Shown here piece by piece: positions 20,899-27,135 of a DNA stretch of 60,592 nucleotides (positions are counted from its first letter, which is position 1; each line of letters opens with the position of its first letter). The DNA is from a virus: positions 1 through 60,592 of the IMG/VR virus record IMGVR_UViG_3300024507_000435; one strand, given 5' to 3'. A model generated the notes under the pieces. The model did not search any database, was not told the origin of the DNA, and worked only from the letters and a program-made list of their open reading frames with translations. The position numbers were made by a program, and so were the translations under genes.

Positions 20899-20927
20899 TT
20901 GACAAGCAACCGAACCTGTGAGATACT
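20899..20927 (+). promoter_or_regulatory. promoter of a leadered unit
   Basis: TTGACA, 17 bp, GATACT; leader AAAAGAGTCAGG-GCAAG-CCTGA hairpin, then AAAAGGAAAAA before the ATG at 20970. Confidence 0.85.
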
Positions 20928-20969
20928 AAAAGAGTCAGGGCAAGCCTGATAGAAAAGGAAAAAACGAAA

Positions 20970-21233
20970 ATGCAGATGACCTTCAACTTCCAGACCGCTT
21001 CCTTCCAGAATGAGAAGGGTGCGATTCAGAACACCCCCAACACTGGCTACCAGATTCAAGTTGGTGTGGACAAGTCCAAGTACACCACGATCAATCTGGT
21101 GGACTCCAATCTTGGGGCTGTTATGTACCTCTACAACCAGATTGTTGCTGAGAATGGCAATAAGAAGCGTGTTCGCAATCAGGTGACGGGCAAGATTATC
21201 GCCCGTCACATCAGCAAGAAGGTGGGGCAGTAG
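20970..21233 (+). CDS. hypothetical protein, 87 aa
   Basis: MQMTFNFQTASFQNEKGAIQ ... GYQIQVGVDKSKYTTINLVD ... then a basic end GKIIARHISKKVGQ. Beta-rich with a positively charged tail. Followed by a good terminator. Confidence 0.7.
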   Translation: MQMTFNFQTASFQNEKGAIQNTPNTGYQIQVGVDKSKYTTINLVDSNLGAVMYLYNQIVAENGNKKRVRNQVTGKIIARHISKKVGQ

Positions 21234-21244
21234 CCCCACCTTTT
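21221..21244 (+). terminator. rho-independent terminator
   Basis: GGTGGGGC-AGTA-GCCCCACC then TTTT; it contains the TAG stop in its loop and runs into the following inverted repeat. Confidence 0.8.
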
Positions 21245-21342
21245 AATTAAGTCCTTTTCCGTCAATGCGTAAGGGTCGTTTGTACCCCTCCAAAAGTATT
21301 GATGACCTACGCATAATGCCGGAAAAGGACTTAATTAAAAGG
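21239..21342. repeat. 23-bp perfect inverted repeat with nested stem
   Basis: Arms 21239-21261 and 21320-21342 (CCTTTTAATTAAGTCCTTTT and onward) are exactly complementary; inside is a second stem ATGCGTA/TACGCAT. A 35-residue ORF (21266-21373, MRKGRLYPSKSIDDLRIMPE) could use the loop, but it has no ribosome binding site. Confidence 0.93.
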
Positions 21343-21360
21343 AAATTTGAACACATCAGG

Positions 21361-21389
21361 TTGACAACCTGAACACATCGTGCTAAGAT
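21361..21389 (+). promoter_or_regulatory. leaderless-type promoter
   Basis: TTGACA, 17 bp, TAAGAT; ATG at 21398 after 8 nt. Confidence 0.82.
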
Positions 21390-21397
21390 AGGAACAT

Positions 21398-21592
21398 ATG
21401 ACACCCACGCCTGAGATTGTCGCCTCAATTCAAGAGAAGTTCAGATCATATGATGCGAAGATTATTCTCGCAAACATGCGTTGGTCTAACTTGTGGGAAC
21501 ATTGGTTGTTTGATTGGGCCGGAATGAGTTGGCAAGTTGACCAATGGGGGCAAGTTAAGTTAAATTCTGCGAAGTTTGTTTGGGAAGATTAA
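21398..21592 (+). CDS. Trp-rich hypothetical protein, 64 aa
   Basis: MTPTPEIVASIQEKFRSYDA ... NMRWSNLWEHWLFDWAGMSW. Seven Trp in 64 residues. No family recognised. It is followed by about 240 nt of palindromic DNA. Confidence 0.65.
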   Translation: MTPTPEIVASIQEKFRSYDAKIILANMRWSNLWEHWLFDWAGMSWQVDQWGQVKLNSAKFVWED

Positions 21593-21790
21593 CTGGTAGT
21601 TCCTTTGCCTACCAGTACCACTAGTACCGTCTGGTCAACGGTACTAGTACTGCGGATGGGCGCATTAGTACTAACTGGTCACTAGTACTAGTACGCCCAT
21701 CCCCTTCCGATAGTACCACCAGGACCAATAGTACCAGACCTGGCGAGGTACTAGTACTGGCACCAGGACCGATAGTACCAAAATTTTTTT
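21593..21790. repeat. palindrome-dense island with GTACTAGTAC motifs
   Basis: No gene. Contains CTGGTAG/CTACCAG, ACTAGTACCGT/ACGGTACTAGT and GATGGGCG/CGCCCATC inverted repeats, three copies of the 10-bp palindrome GTACTAGTAC, and direct repeats of GATAGTACCA / CCAGGACC type, ending in a T-rich tract. Two more copies of GTACTAGTAC lie at 23518-23560. Confidence 0.9.
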
Positions 21791-21800
21791 TGTTTTTTTC

Positions 21801-21829
21801 TTGACATTTTTTTCTGACCTTGATACCAT
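21801..21829 (+). promoter_or_regulatory. leaderless-type promoter
   Basis: TTGACA, 17 bp, TACCAT; ATG at 21836 after 6 nt. Confidence 0.78.
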
Positions 21830-21835
21830 TGACTC

Positions 21836-22051
21836 ATGGAACAAAATTACATTGAAGAAAAAATCATGACGGTCTATCACAACGGGAATGAATATAATTT
21901 AATCCATTCCCGTTGGGAGTGGAACGGTGAAAAATATGAGCATTTCGATTTGATGTTGGGACATCATGTTGGTCACTGGAACTATTGCCCGTTGTACCGT
22001 GAGATGATTGAAGTCATTGAAGATATGGAAAATAATGAAAATGGGGATTGA
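21836..22051 (+). CDS. hypothetical protein, 71 aa
   Basis: MEQNYIEEKIMTVYHNGNEY ... RWEWNGEKYEHFDLMLGHHV ... acidic end EVIEDMENNENGD. Its stop lies in the terminator/promoter hairpin GGGGATTGACAATCCCC. Confidence 0.68.
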   Translation: MEQNYIEEKIMTVYHNGNEYNLIHSRWEWNGEKYEHFDLMLGHHVGHWNYCPLYREMIEVIEDMENNENGD

Positions 22052-22077
22052 CAATCCCCATTTTTTCATGAGAGAAT
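22043..22077 (+). promoter_or_regulatory. fused terminator and leaderless-type promoter
   Basis: GGGGATTGACAATCCCC plus ATTTTTT is a complete terminator; its loop is TTGACA (22048-22053), which lies 18 bp from GAGAAT (22072-22077); ATG at 22084 after 6 nt. Confidence 0.82.
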
Positions 22078-22083
22078 AACAGT

Positions 22084-22179
22084 ATGAAAAACAACGTTAT
22101 CAATATGATTTTGGATGCGCTATCATTCGTTTTCCTTATGGGGGGTATTTATGGAATTTATGTAGTTTTTTCGTGGTAG
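22084..22179 (+). CDS. single-TM micropeptide, 31 aa
   Basis: MKNNVINMILDALSFVFLMG then GIYGIYVVFSW. Hydrophobic nearly throughout, with own promoter. Probably a membrane peptide. Confidence 0.55.
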   Translation: MKNNVINMILDALSFVFLMGGIYGIYVVFSW

Positions 22180-22183
22180 GGTA

Positions 22184-22213
22184 TTGCAGTTTAGTTCTGG
22201 CCTATGGTAATCT
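22184..22213 (+). promoter_or_regulatory. promoter of a leadered unit
   Basis: TTGCAG, 18 bp, TAATCT; leader ATAAGAG with a hairpin TTGAGGC-CAGC-GCCAA and AAAAGGAAAA before the ATG at 22252. Confidence 0.65.
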
Positions 22214-22251
22214 ATAAGAGTTGAGGCCAGCGCCAAACAGAAAAGGAAAAA

Positions 22252-22872
22252 ATGACCATTTTTCGTATGACCAACGATTTCATGACCAACATCCTCGCCG
22301 TCTACAATATGGCGACGCCGGAAGAAAAACGCTCCGGGGGTGCATGGTACACCGCCGCCCACGAACAATTACGGGTTATTGCCCGTGTTTCTAACTTTTC
22401 GTTCGATGCGGTAGTTGATGCAACTGCCGCATTATCGCCGGGTATCCGTTGGACTTCAAATTTGAATGGAATTGATATTTTGGCCGACGCTATCGCTAAC
22501 GATAAGCCGTTATCGTTAGTGTCCGGTGTTGCGGGCTATCGTCGCAACATCGACAAGGCAGCTGCTATCCTGTTAGCAGACAAACGGAACGAACCGTTTC
22601 GCCATATTTTGAGCGGTCCCAAGGTTACGGCTTTTGCTGATAACCTCCGCAACGGTGATAAGAACGGTGACGATAAGGTTACCGTAGACGTTCATGCCTA
22701 TAGCGTTGCGGTAGGCTATCGCTACACTGTAGCGACAATGCCGCATATCGCAGAACGGGAACGTTCTGCGATTATTTCCGCATACCGGATGGTAGCGGGA
22801 ATTGTTGGTTTGTCCGCATCTCAGGTTCAAGCTATTACTTGGGTGACGTGGAAACGAATCCACGGGATCTAA
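22252..22872 (+). CDS. DUF7178-like phage protein
   Basis: 206 residues, clearly more GC-rich than its neighbours. ATAALSPGIRWTSNLNGIDI, LSGPKVTAFADNLRN, KVTVDVHAYSVAVGYRY and the end QVQAITWVTWKRIHGI match a phage family I recall as DUF7178; the helical LSGPKVTAF and VDVHAY segments recall HhH DNA glycosylase-like folds. Function unknown. A strong terminator follows. Confidence 0.75.
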   Translation: MTIFRMTNDFMTNILAVYNMATPEEKRSGGAWYTAAHEQLRVIARVSNFSFDAVVDATAALSPGIRWTSNLNGIDILADAIANDKPLSLVSGVAGYRRNIDKAAAILLADKRNEPFRHILSGPKVTAFADNLRNGDKNGDDKVTVDVHAYSVAVGYRYTVATMPHIAERERSAIISAYRMVAGIVGLSASQVQAITWVTWKRIHGI

Positions 22873-22881
22873 TCCCGTCAT

Positions 22882-22920
22882 GACGGGAAACGAAAAAAAT
22901 ATCGTTTCCCGTCATTTTTC
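22882..22920 (+). terminator. rho-independent terminator
   Basis: 12-bp stem GACGGGAAACGA/TCGTTTCCCGTC with an A-rich loop, followed by ATTTTT. Confidence 0.9.
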
Positions 22921-22921
22921 G

Positions 22922-22950
22922 TTTGATTCTGTCCGATAGTGTGGTAATCT
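22922..22950 (+). promoter_or_regulatory. promoter of a leadered unit
   Basis: Weak TTTGAT, 17 bp, TAATCT; leader with hairpin GGTGTA-GGGGA-TACACC and a triplicated AAAAGG element before the ATG at 22999. Confidence 0.6.
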
Positions 22951-22998
22951 ATAGGTGTAGGGGATACACCACTACAGAAAAGGAAAAGGAAAAGGAAA

Positions 22999-23205
22999 AT
23001 GACCAACAATTTCGAATTTGACGATTTCGACACGCAGATTAACTGCGAGGAAATGTCCGGTCCTACGGATCAGGAATTGCAGGAAATGATGGCTGAGGGG
23101 GAATGGAACTTTCCGGAGTTTGAGCCGGAATGGGACGGTGAATCGGTCGAAGAATTGACCGATATTTTCAAGGCGTTGGGTTTCAACGTTATCACGTTTG
23201 AGTAG
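22999..23205 (+). CDS. highly acidic protein, 68 aa
   Basis: MTNNFEFDDFDTQINCEEMS ... QELQEMMAEGEWNFPEFEPE. About one third Asp/Glu, comparable to the acidic protein at 19966, although the sequences are not clearly related. Confidence 0.7.
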   Translation: MTNNFEFDDFDTQINCEEMSGPTDQELQEMMAEGEWNFPEFEPEWDGESVEELTDIFKALGFNVITFE

Positions 23206-23233
23206 AAAAAAAGGGGGGAAACCCCCTTTTTTT
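23206..23233 (+). terminator. rho-independent terminator, symmetric
   Basis: AAAAAAAGGGGG/CCCCCTTTTTTT; T run 3 nt before the next -35 box. Confidence 0.88.
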
Positions 23234-23235
23234 CA

Positions 23236-23265
23236 TTGACAGAAACCACGTTTTCATGGGAGAAT
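23236..23265 (+). promoter_or_regulatory. leaderless-type promoter
   Basis: TTGACA, 18 bp, GAGAAT; ATG at 23271 after 5 nt. Confidence 0.78.
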
Positions 23266-23270
23266 GAATT

Positions 23271-23507
23271 ATGGAAAAGTTACTGAAGATGTTGAATGAC
23301 CGCAACTCCGCCAGCAAAATTTTGCTGGCGTATGCTGATTTAATTGTGGGGAACGAAAACAATCCCGAATTTTTTCAAACGATTCTGGATAATCTCCGGA
23401 TTGATCCTTACTATAAGATGAGCGACGATCACCGTGATTGGGTTTTGGGTGAGGCCCAAACTATACTCAAACAATCATGCGACTGGTGGCTGGCAAAAGG
23501 GGCTTAA
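23271..23507 (+). CDS. hypothetical protein, 78 aa
   Basis: MEKLLKMLNDRNSASKILLA ... DNLRIDPYYKMSDDHRDWVL ... QTILKQSCDWWLAKGA. Helical. It is the last rightward gene before the convergent zone; GGCTTAAGCCCC follows its stop. Confidence 0.68.
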   Translation: MEKLLKMLNDRNSASKILLAYADLIVGNENNPEFFQTILDNLRIDPYYKMSDDHRDWVLGEAQTILKQSCDWWLAKGA

Positions 23508-23747
23508 GCCCCTTTTGGTACTAGTACTAACACAACCTTAAAGTGGGAGTACTAGTACTCCCCCGGTAGGGTATTATGTATTATCCCCCACTTTAAAAAA
23601 CTTTATTTCTTTTCCCCAGAAAACACACCCAACCTAACACAATCTAAAAAAATAAAAAAATTCCCCCCAAAATTTTTCCCGCCAAAAATTTTTCCCCCAG
23701 AATTTTTTCCCCAGATGTTTTTATTCTGGTGGAAACACCAGATGTTT
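23508..23747. other. convergent intergenic zone with palindromes and terminators
   Basis: No gene. Holds two GTACTAGTAC copies, the 18-bp palindrome GGGAGTACTAGTACTCCC, arms AAAGTGGG/CCCACTTT that enclose it (about 23541-23600), an A/C-rich stretch with repeated TTTTTCCC units, and the tandem terminators described separately. Confidence 0.8.
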
Positions 23748-23764
23748 TTATTCTGGTGGAAACA
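23711..23764. terminator. tandem 27-bp repeat of bidirectional terminators
   Basis: Two exact copies of a 27-nt unit (CCAGATGTTTTTATTCTGGT and onward). Each contains the hairpin TCTGGTG-GAAA-CACCAGA with T-rich flanks. The inner copy also encodes the C-terminus and stop of the RuvC-like gene. Confidence 0.9.
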
Positions 23765-24320
23765 CCAGATATTTACACAAGTAATAACTATCTACCAAAT
23801 CTGATACAGGTGAAGATATTTTAATTTTCTTTTTTGAGAATGTTTCTTTTAGCTTTAACTGTGTTTCTTCAAAAAATTTATCATACATATCATCTTTATT
23901 GCTTCTACCTGAACTTGTTGCATATTTCTTTAATGTGGTAGGAGCAATTTTTTGATATTTGTAATTTTCCACTTCTAACATATATTTCATTATTCCACAA
24001 TTTTCTGCTAATTCAAATATCTTACCTTTTGATCCAAATGAATAATCTTCTATGATTATCATAGTTTCTGGATAATCATATGCTTGTTTTGTTATATCAA
24101 TGCATCTAATTGTCCAGTTTGCTATTAAGGTAAATCTGTTGATTGGGGATTTGTAATTTTCTGGTGGTGTTGTTTGGTGTACAAATTCAAGAGGAGAAAT
24201 TTGTTTTGTTTTGTTGTAATAAAAGAAATTGCACATTCTAGGATCAAAAGATTTTTTGTCTCCATAGAATGTGCAAATTGAGGGTGATGTTATAGAATAA
24301 TCAATTCCAATATAAAGCAT
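23748..24320 (-). CDS. RuvC-like Holliday-junction resolvase
   Basis: 190 residues with the RNase H-fold acidic residues D7 (YIGIDYSITSP), E91 (IIIEDYSFGSKGK) and D174/D177 (SDLVDSYYLCKY). Proteins of this kind replace endonuclease VII in T4-like cyanophages and resolve branched DNA before packaging. The last codons (LVFPPE) are formed by the terminator hairpin. Confidence 0.83.
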   Translation of the reverse strand: MLYIGIDYSITSPSICTFYGDKKSFDPRMCNFFYYNKTKQISPLEFVHQTTPPENYKSPINRFTLIANWTIRCIDITKQAYDYPETMIIIEDYSFGSKGKIFELAENCGIMKYMLEVENYKYQKIAPTTLKKYATSSGRSNKDDMYDKFFEETQLKLKETFSKKKIKISSPVSDLVDSYYLCKYLVFPPE

Positions 24321-24335
24321 TGATGTACTTCGTCA

Positions 24336-24509
24336 TTAATATTCATCTTCAGGTTCTTCTGGATAATCGTCTTCGTCATCTTTTAGAAAATCAAAAGATT
24401 CTTCGTCGTGTGTGCCGCAGAAAGGGCAGAATTTTACTGGCACTGATGTGTTTTTTGCATTTACTGTAAATTCTAAATCACACACTTCGCAATAAAGTTT
24501 TGTTTTCAT
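24336..24509 (-). CDS. zinc-ribbon protein, 57 aa
   Basis: MKTKLYCEVCDLEFTVNAKN ... then KFCPFCGTHDEE and a very acidic tail (DDEDDYPEEPEDEY). C7xxC10 and C28xxC31 form a zinc ribbon. GGAAGAAAA ribosome binding site. It overlaps the next upstream gene by 31 nt. Similar zinc-ribbon genes sit next to recombination genes in T4-like phages. Confidence 0.72.
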   Translation of the reverse strand: MKTKLYCEVCDLEFTVNAKNTSVPVKFCPFCGTHDEESFDFLKDDEDDYPEEPEDEY

Positions 24510-24666
24510 TTTTCTTCCTTGTATACTTTGTGTATTGATCTTGATTTATCCAATCAAACTGCAAAAGATATTTATACTTTTGTGTTATGGTTTTCTTTTT
24601 TTGAAAATCTATAATTTGTGCTGGTGAAGCGTTGTTCAAAAAATAATTTAAAATTTTCTCATCCAT
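24478..24666 (-). CDS. hypothetical protein, 62 aa
   Basis: MDEKILNYFLNNASPAQIID ... KYKYLLQFDWINQDQYTKYT. Good AAAGAGG ribosome binding site. Basic C-terminus overlaps the zinc-ribbon gene. Function unknown. Confidence 0.6.
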   Translation of the reverse strand: MDEKILNYFLNNASPAQIIDFQKKKTITQKYKYLLQFDWINQDQYTKYTRKKNENKTLLRSV

Positions 24667-24678
24667 GTTTTTACCTCT

Positions 24679-26031
24679 TTAATATATTTCTCTCCATTGC
24701 ATCCCAACACCAACACCTGTTGAATTTACTGTTGAAAGATTTTTTGCTACAACAACATAAATTTCTGAATCTGTTGATGTATAATTTTGCACAATATAAT
24801 TCTTTTTTGCTGTTGGACCTATTTTTGCTGGAGAAGATGTTCCATATAGTTTGTTTGCGTTTTGTGATGCTGCTGAAACATAACCATTATCTATTTCTTC
24901 GCCATCTGTATATGATGTAGCTGTTGCATTATATTCAATTCCACTGTTTGTATGTACATCGTTCCAAGATCCACCACTTAAATTAGAAACATTAGGTAGT
25001 TTTATAATTTTATAATGTATATTTTCACCATCACTAAAAACATTTGTTGCCATTAATCTAACAATCATTCTATTCTCATATGTATTAAATGTATTTTTTA
25101 AACGAATTGCTAATATTGGAAGTGTTGATGATGCACTAAGAGTTCTTAGTGAAGGTGAAGCAGTTGCCCAATCTTGACCAACTTCAGCATAACCACCTTC
25201 TGCGACAACAGTTGAACAAATTTGATCCATATATGCAGCAGAAGAACCATTTACATTTTCTATTTCACATCTAATTGGTAGATTTGGATTTGACATGTAA
25301 ACTGTTGGTTTGTTGTTTGAATTATAATATTCATGTGCAACTATAATTTTACCATCATGTACAAATCCACAACGAACTCTACCAACACCCAACCATTGGA
25401 AATCTGTGAAGAAAATTTGTGTTTTGGTTATGTCTAAGTTAAAACCACTTCTTCCTGTTCCATCACATTTATCTATGTTCCAATTTTGTTGCGTAACTCT
25501 ATTTGTAGAATCGTCAGTAGATCCTGAAACATAAGTTCTAATATTAAAAGCTAATTCACCAGTTCCTGTTTGTTCAAAAAATATTCCGTTATTGGCATCG
25601 AAATAACCTGTTCTTTTTCTTACTCCAGCAGTTGCTGCATAAAAATTAAAAGTCGTTTTAATTAATTGACTTTTTCCTGGCATGTAATGATGATAAAATT
25701 TTGTTTGATGGATTATTTTACTGCCTGGAGTTGAAGTAACAGCTAATCTGGCACAAGCTTGATTTGGAAGATGTGTAATAGTAGCACTTGAAGTTATTAC
25801 ATCAAGAAAATTTGGATCAATTCCATAAAGATGTTTATAATCACCTAATGTAAATTGATCTGAAATTCTTATTCTACCAAATGCATCTATTTGACCATTA
25901 GAAATATTAATATCTAATGGATTATAATTATCAATTTGTGATCCTTTTTCATCAGCAAGAACAACTATTTCATATCTCGGTTCTTGTGCAATTGCTTCTA
26001 CTTGTTGTAATGTTTTATTATATTGTGCCAT
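24679..26031 (-). CDS. virion structural protein, 450 aa
   Basis: The segment NISNGQIDAFGRIRISDQFT followed by LGDYKHLYGIDPNFLDV is characteristic of a large family of marine phage structural proteins ('DAFGRLRVSEP' type) that I recall from cyanophages and pelagiphages; probably a tail or capsid decoration protein. Beta-rich throughout. Confidence 0.75.
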   Translation of the reverse strand: MAQYNKTLQQVEAIAQEPRYEIVVLADEKGSQIDNYNPLDINISNGQIDAFGRIRISDQFTLGDYKHLYGIDPNFLDVITSSATITHLPNQACARLAVTSTPGSKIIHQTKFYHHYMPGKSQLIKTTFNFYAATAGVRKRTGYFDANNGIFFEQTGTGELAFNIRTYVSGSTDDSTNRVTQQNWNIDKCDGTGRSGFNLDITKTQIFFTDFQWLGVGRVRCGFVHDGKIIVAHEYYNSNNKPTVYMSNPNLPIRCEIENVNGSSAAYMDQICSTVVAEGGYAEVGQDWATASPSLRTLSASSTLPILAIRLKNTFNTYENRMIVRLMATNVFSDGENIHYKIIKLPNVSNLSGGSWNDVHTNSGIEYNATATSYTDGEEIDNGYVSAASQNANKLYGTSSPAKIGPTAKKNYIVQNYTSTDSEIYVVVAKNLSTVNSTGVGVGMQWREIY

Positions 26032-26260
26032 TTATTTCTTCCAATTTATAAATTTTATCCCAACTAAAAGCTATCCATTTTTCATTTTCTATGTCCCACA
26101 CAGTTGCAAATTTTGTTTCTGGACCAATAGTTAAAAATGCTTCTTTTGGTATTATATCTTTATTTAGTGTTATCTTGTAACTTCTTACTTTTTTATCACA
26201 AAATTTAAAAGAAATAAGAAATGATTTTGTTTTTAATTCTTCTTGCAAATATTCTTTCAT
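26018..26260 (-). CDS. DUF2693-like small protein
   Basis: 80 residues from the ATG at 26260; an upstream in-frame ATG at 26365 would run through a plus-strand gene. KTKSFLISFKFCDKKVRSYK ... FATVWDIENEKWIAFSWDKI matches the beta-barrel layout of DUF2693 proteins in T4-like phages, function unknown. Overlaps the structural gene by 14 nt. Confidence 0.68.
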   Translation of the reverse strand: MKEYLQEELKTKSFLISFKFCDKKVRSYKITLNKDIIPKEAFLTIGPETKFATVWDIENEKWIAFSWDKIYKLEEINGTI

Positions 26261-26291
26261 ATCTCTTATATATAGTTTCAGGAGAAAATTA

Positions 26292-26444
26292 ATGGCAAGA
26301 TTGAAATTTGATGAAGGTACAAGATTAGAAAGCAGATCAAAATGGAAAAAGACCGCCCAGGACATTCGTGATCCTAAGCGGTCTTCAATGAATAAAAGTA
26401 AGAAAAGAAGTTTTAAAAAATATCGTGGACAGGGAAGACCTTAG
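26292..26444 (+). CDS. basic protein on the opposite strand, 50 aa
   Basis: MARLKFDEGTRLESRSKWKK ... then MNKSKKRSFKKYRGQGRP. AGGAGAAAATT ribosome binding site. It is a lone plus-strand gene inside a minus-strand block, and its stop overlaps the end of the convergent coiled-coil gene. Similar lone basic genes are found in T4-like cyanophages. Probably binds nucleic acid. Confidence 0.6.
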   Translation: MARLKFDEGTRLESRSKWKKTAQDIRDPKRSSMNKSKKRSFKKYRGQGRP

Positions 26445-26557
26445 TTATTTAAGGTCTTCTTTAGTTTTTCCAAAGATTTTTCTAATTTAGCAATTTTTTC
26501 TTCTATTTTTGTAATTTTTTCTTTTGTTTCTGTTGCTTTTTTATCTTCGTTTTCCAT
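26441..26557 (-). CDS. short coiled-coil protein, 38 aa
   Basis: MENEDKKATETKEKITKIEE then KIAKLEKSLEKLKKTLNN. Heptad pattern throughout. AAAGAGGTAAG ribosome binding site. Confidence 0.55.
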   Translation of the reverse strand: MENEDKKATETKEKITKIEEKIAKLEKSLEKLKKTLNN

Positions 26558-26573
26558 TCTTACCTCTTTAAAT

Positions 26574-26870
26574 TTAAATTACTAATTTTGAATTTTTTGG
26601 TGCAACTAAACCACTTGTTGCTTCCATCCATGCAGACATCATTTCATCTCTAGATTTTGCGTGAATTGCAATTGCAGACTTATTGATTCTAATTTCATTA
26701 TCTAAGTTCACAGTGACTAAAGATGGAATTAAAGATAATCCCTGTTGTGTTTGAAAAAGTGTAAGTGGCTTTTCAACAATATAAGAATTATCTAATTCCG
26801 ATATAAATCGTGAAATCATTTCTTCACCATTAATTAATTTAAATGATACAATGTCATTTTTATTATACAT
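26574..26870 (-). CDS. LSm-like small protein, 98 aa
   Basis: MYNKNDIVSFKLINGEEMIS ... SYIVEKPLTLFQTQ ... LDNEIRINKSAIAIHAKSRD. The order of strands (INGEEMISRF, YIVEKPL) resembles an Sm/Hfq-type barrel, as in a small family common in T4-like cyanophages. RNA binding is possible but not shown. Confidence 0.65.
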   Translation of the reverse strand: MYNKNDIVSFKLINGEEMISRFISELDNSYIVEKPLTLFQTQQGLSLIPSLVTVNLDNEIRINKSAIAIHAKSRDEMMSAWMEATSGLVAPKNSKLVI

Positions 26871-26881
26871 ATTATTCCTTT

Positions 26882-26941
26882 TTAAAAATTAGTTTCAATA
26901 TCAAAATTATCTGGATATGTTCCAATTGGTATTAGTGACAT
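26882..26941 (-). CDS. possible micropeptide, 19 aa
   Basis: MSLIPIGTYPDNFDIETNF between two genes; no clear ribosome binding site. Weak candidate. Confidence 0.25.
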   Translation of the reverse strand: MSLIPIGTYPDNFDIETNF

Positions 26942-26962
26942 ATTATAATGCTTGTAAATCCT

Positions 26963-27130
26963 TTATATCTCATCGTCAATTTCTTTACCTGATAATTTGA
27001 TTATCCTAGTCCAATTAATTAACTCGTTTCTATAAAATTCATCTGTCACTCTAATAATATTACCATTCTCGTCTTCAATATACCAAACATGTTCAATCGC
27101 ATCAAATACAGGCGGCTTTTGAATATTCAT
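26963..27130 (-). CDS. hypothetical protein, 55 aa
   Basis: Start at the ATG at 27130 (MNIQKPPVFDAIEHVWYIED), behind TGGGGATAA; a longer frame would start inside nrdB. Co-transcribed with nrdB (stop/start spaced 5 nt). Function unknown. Confidence 0.68.
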   Translation of the reverse strand: MNIQKPPVFDAIEHVWYIEDENGNIIRVTDEFYRNELINWTRIIKLSGKEIDDEI

Positions 27131-27135
27131 ACGAA

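Noticed and set aside
20544-21239. 231-codon open frame on the minus strand across 20586-21233
   Set aside because: It runs antisense to two genes with good promoters and leaders, has no promoter or ribosome binding site of its own, and its translation shows no domain.
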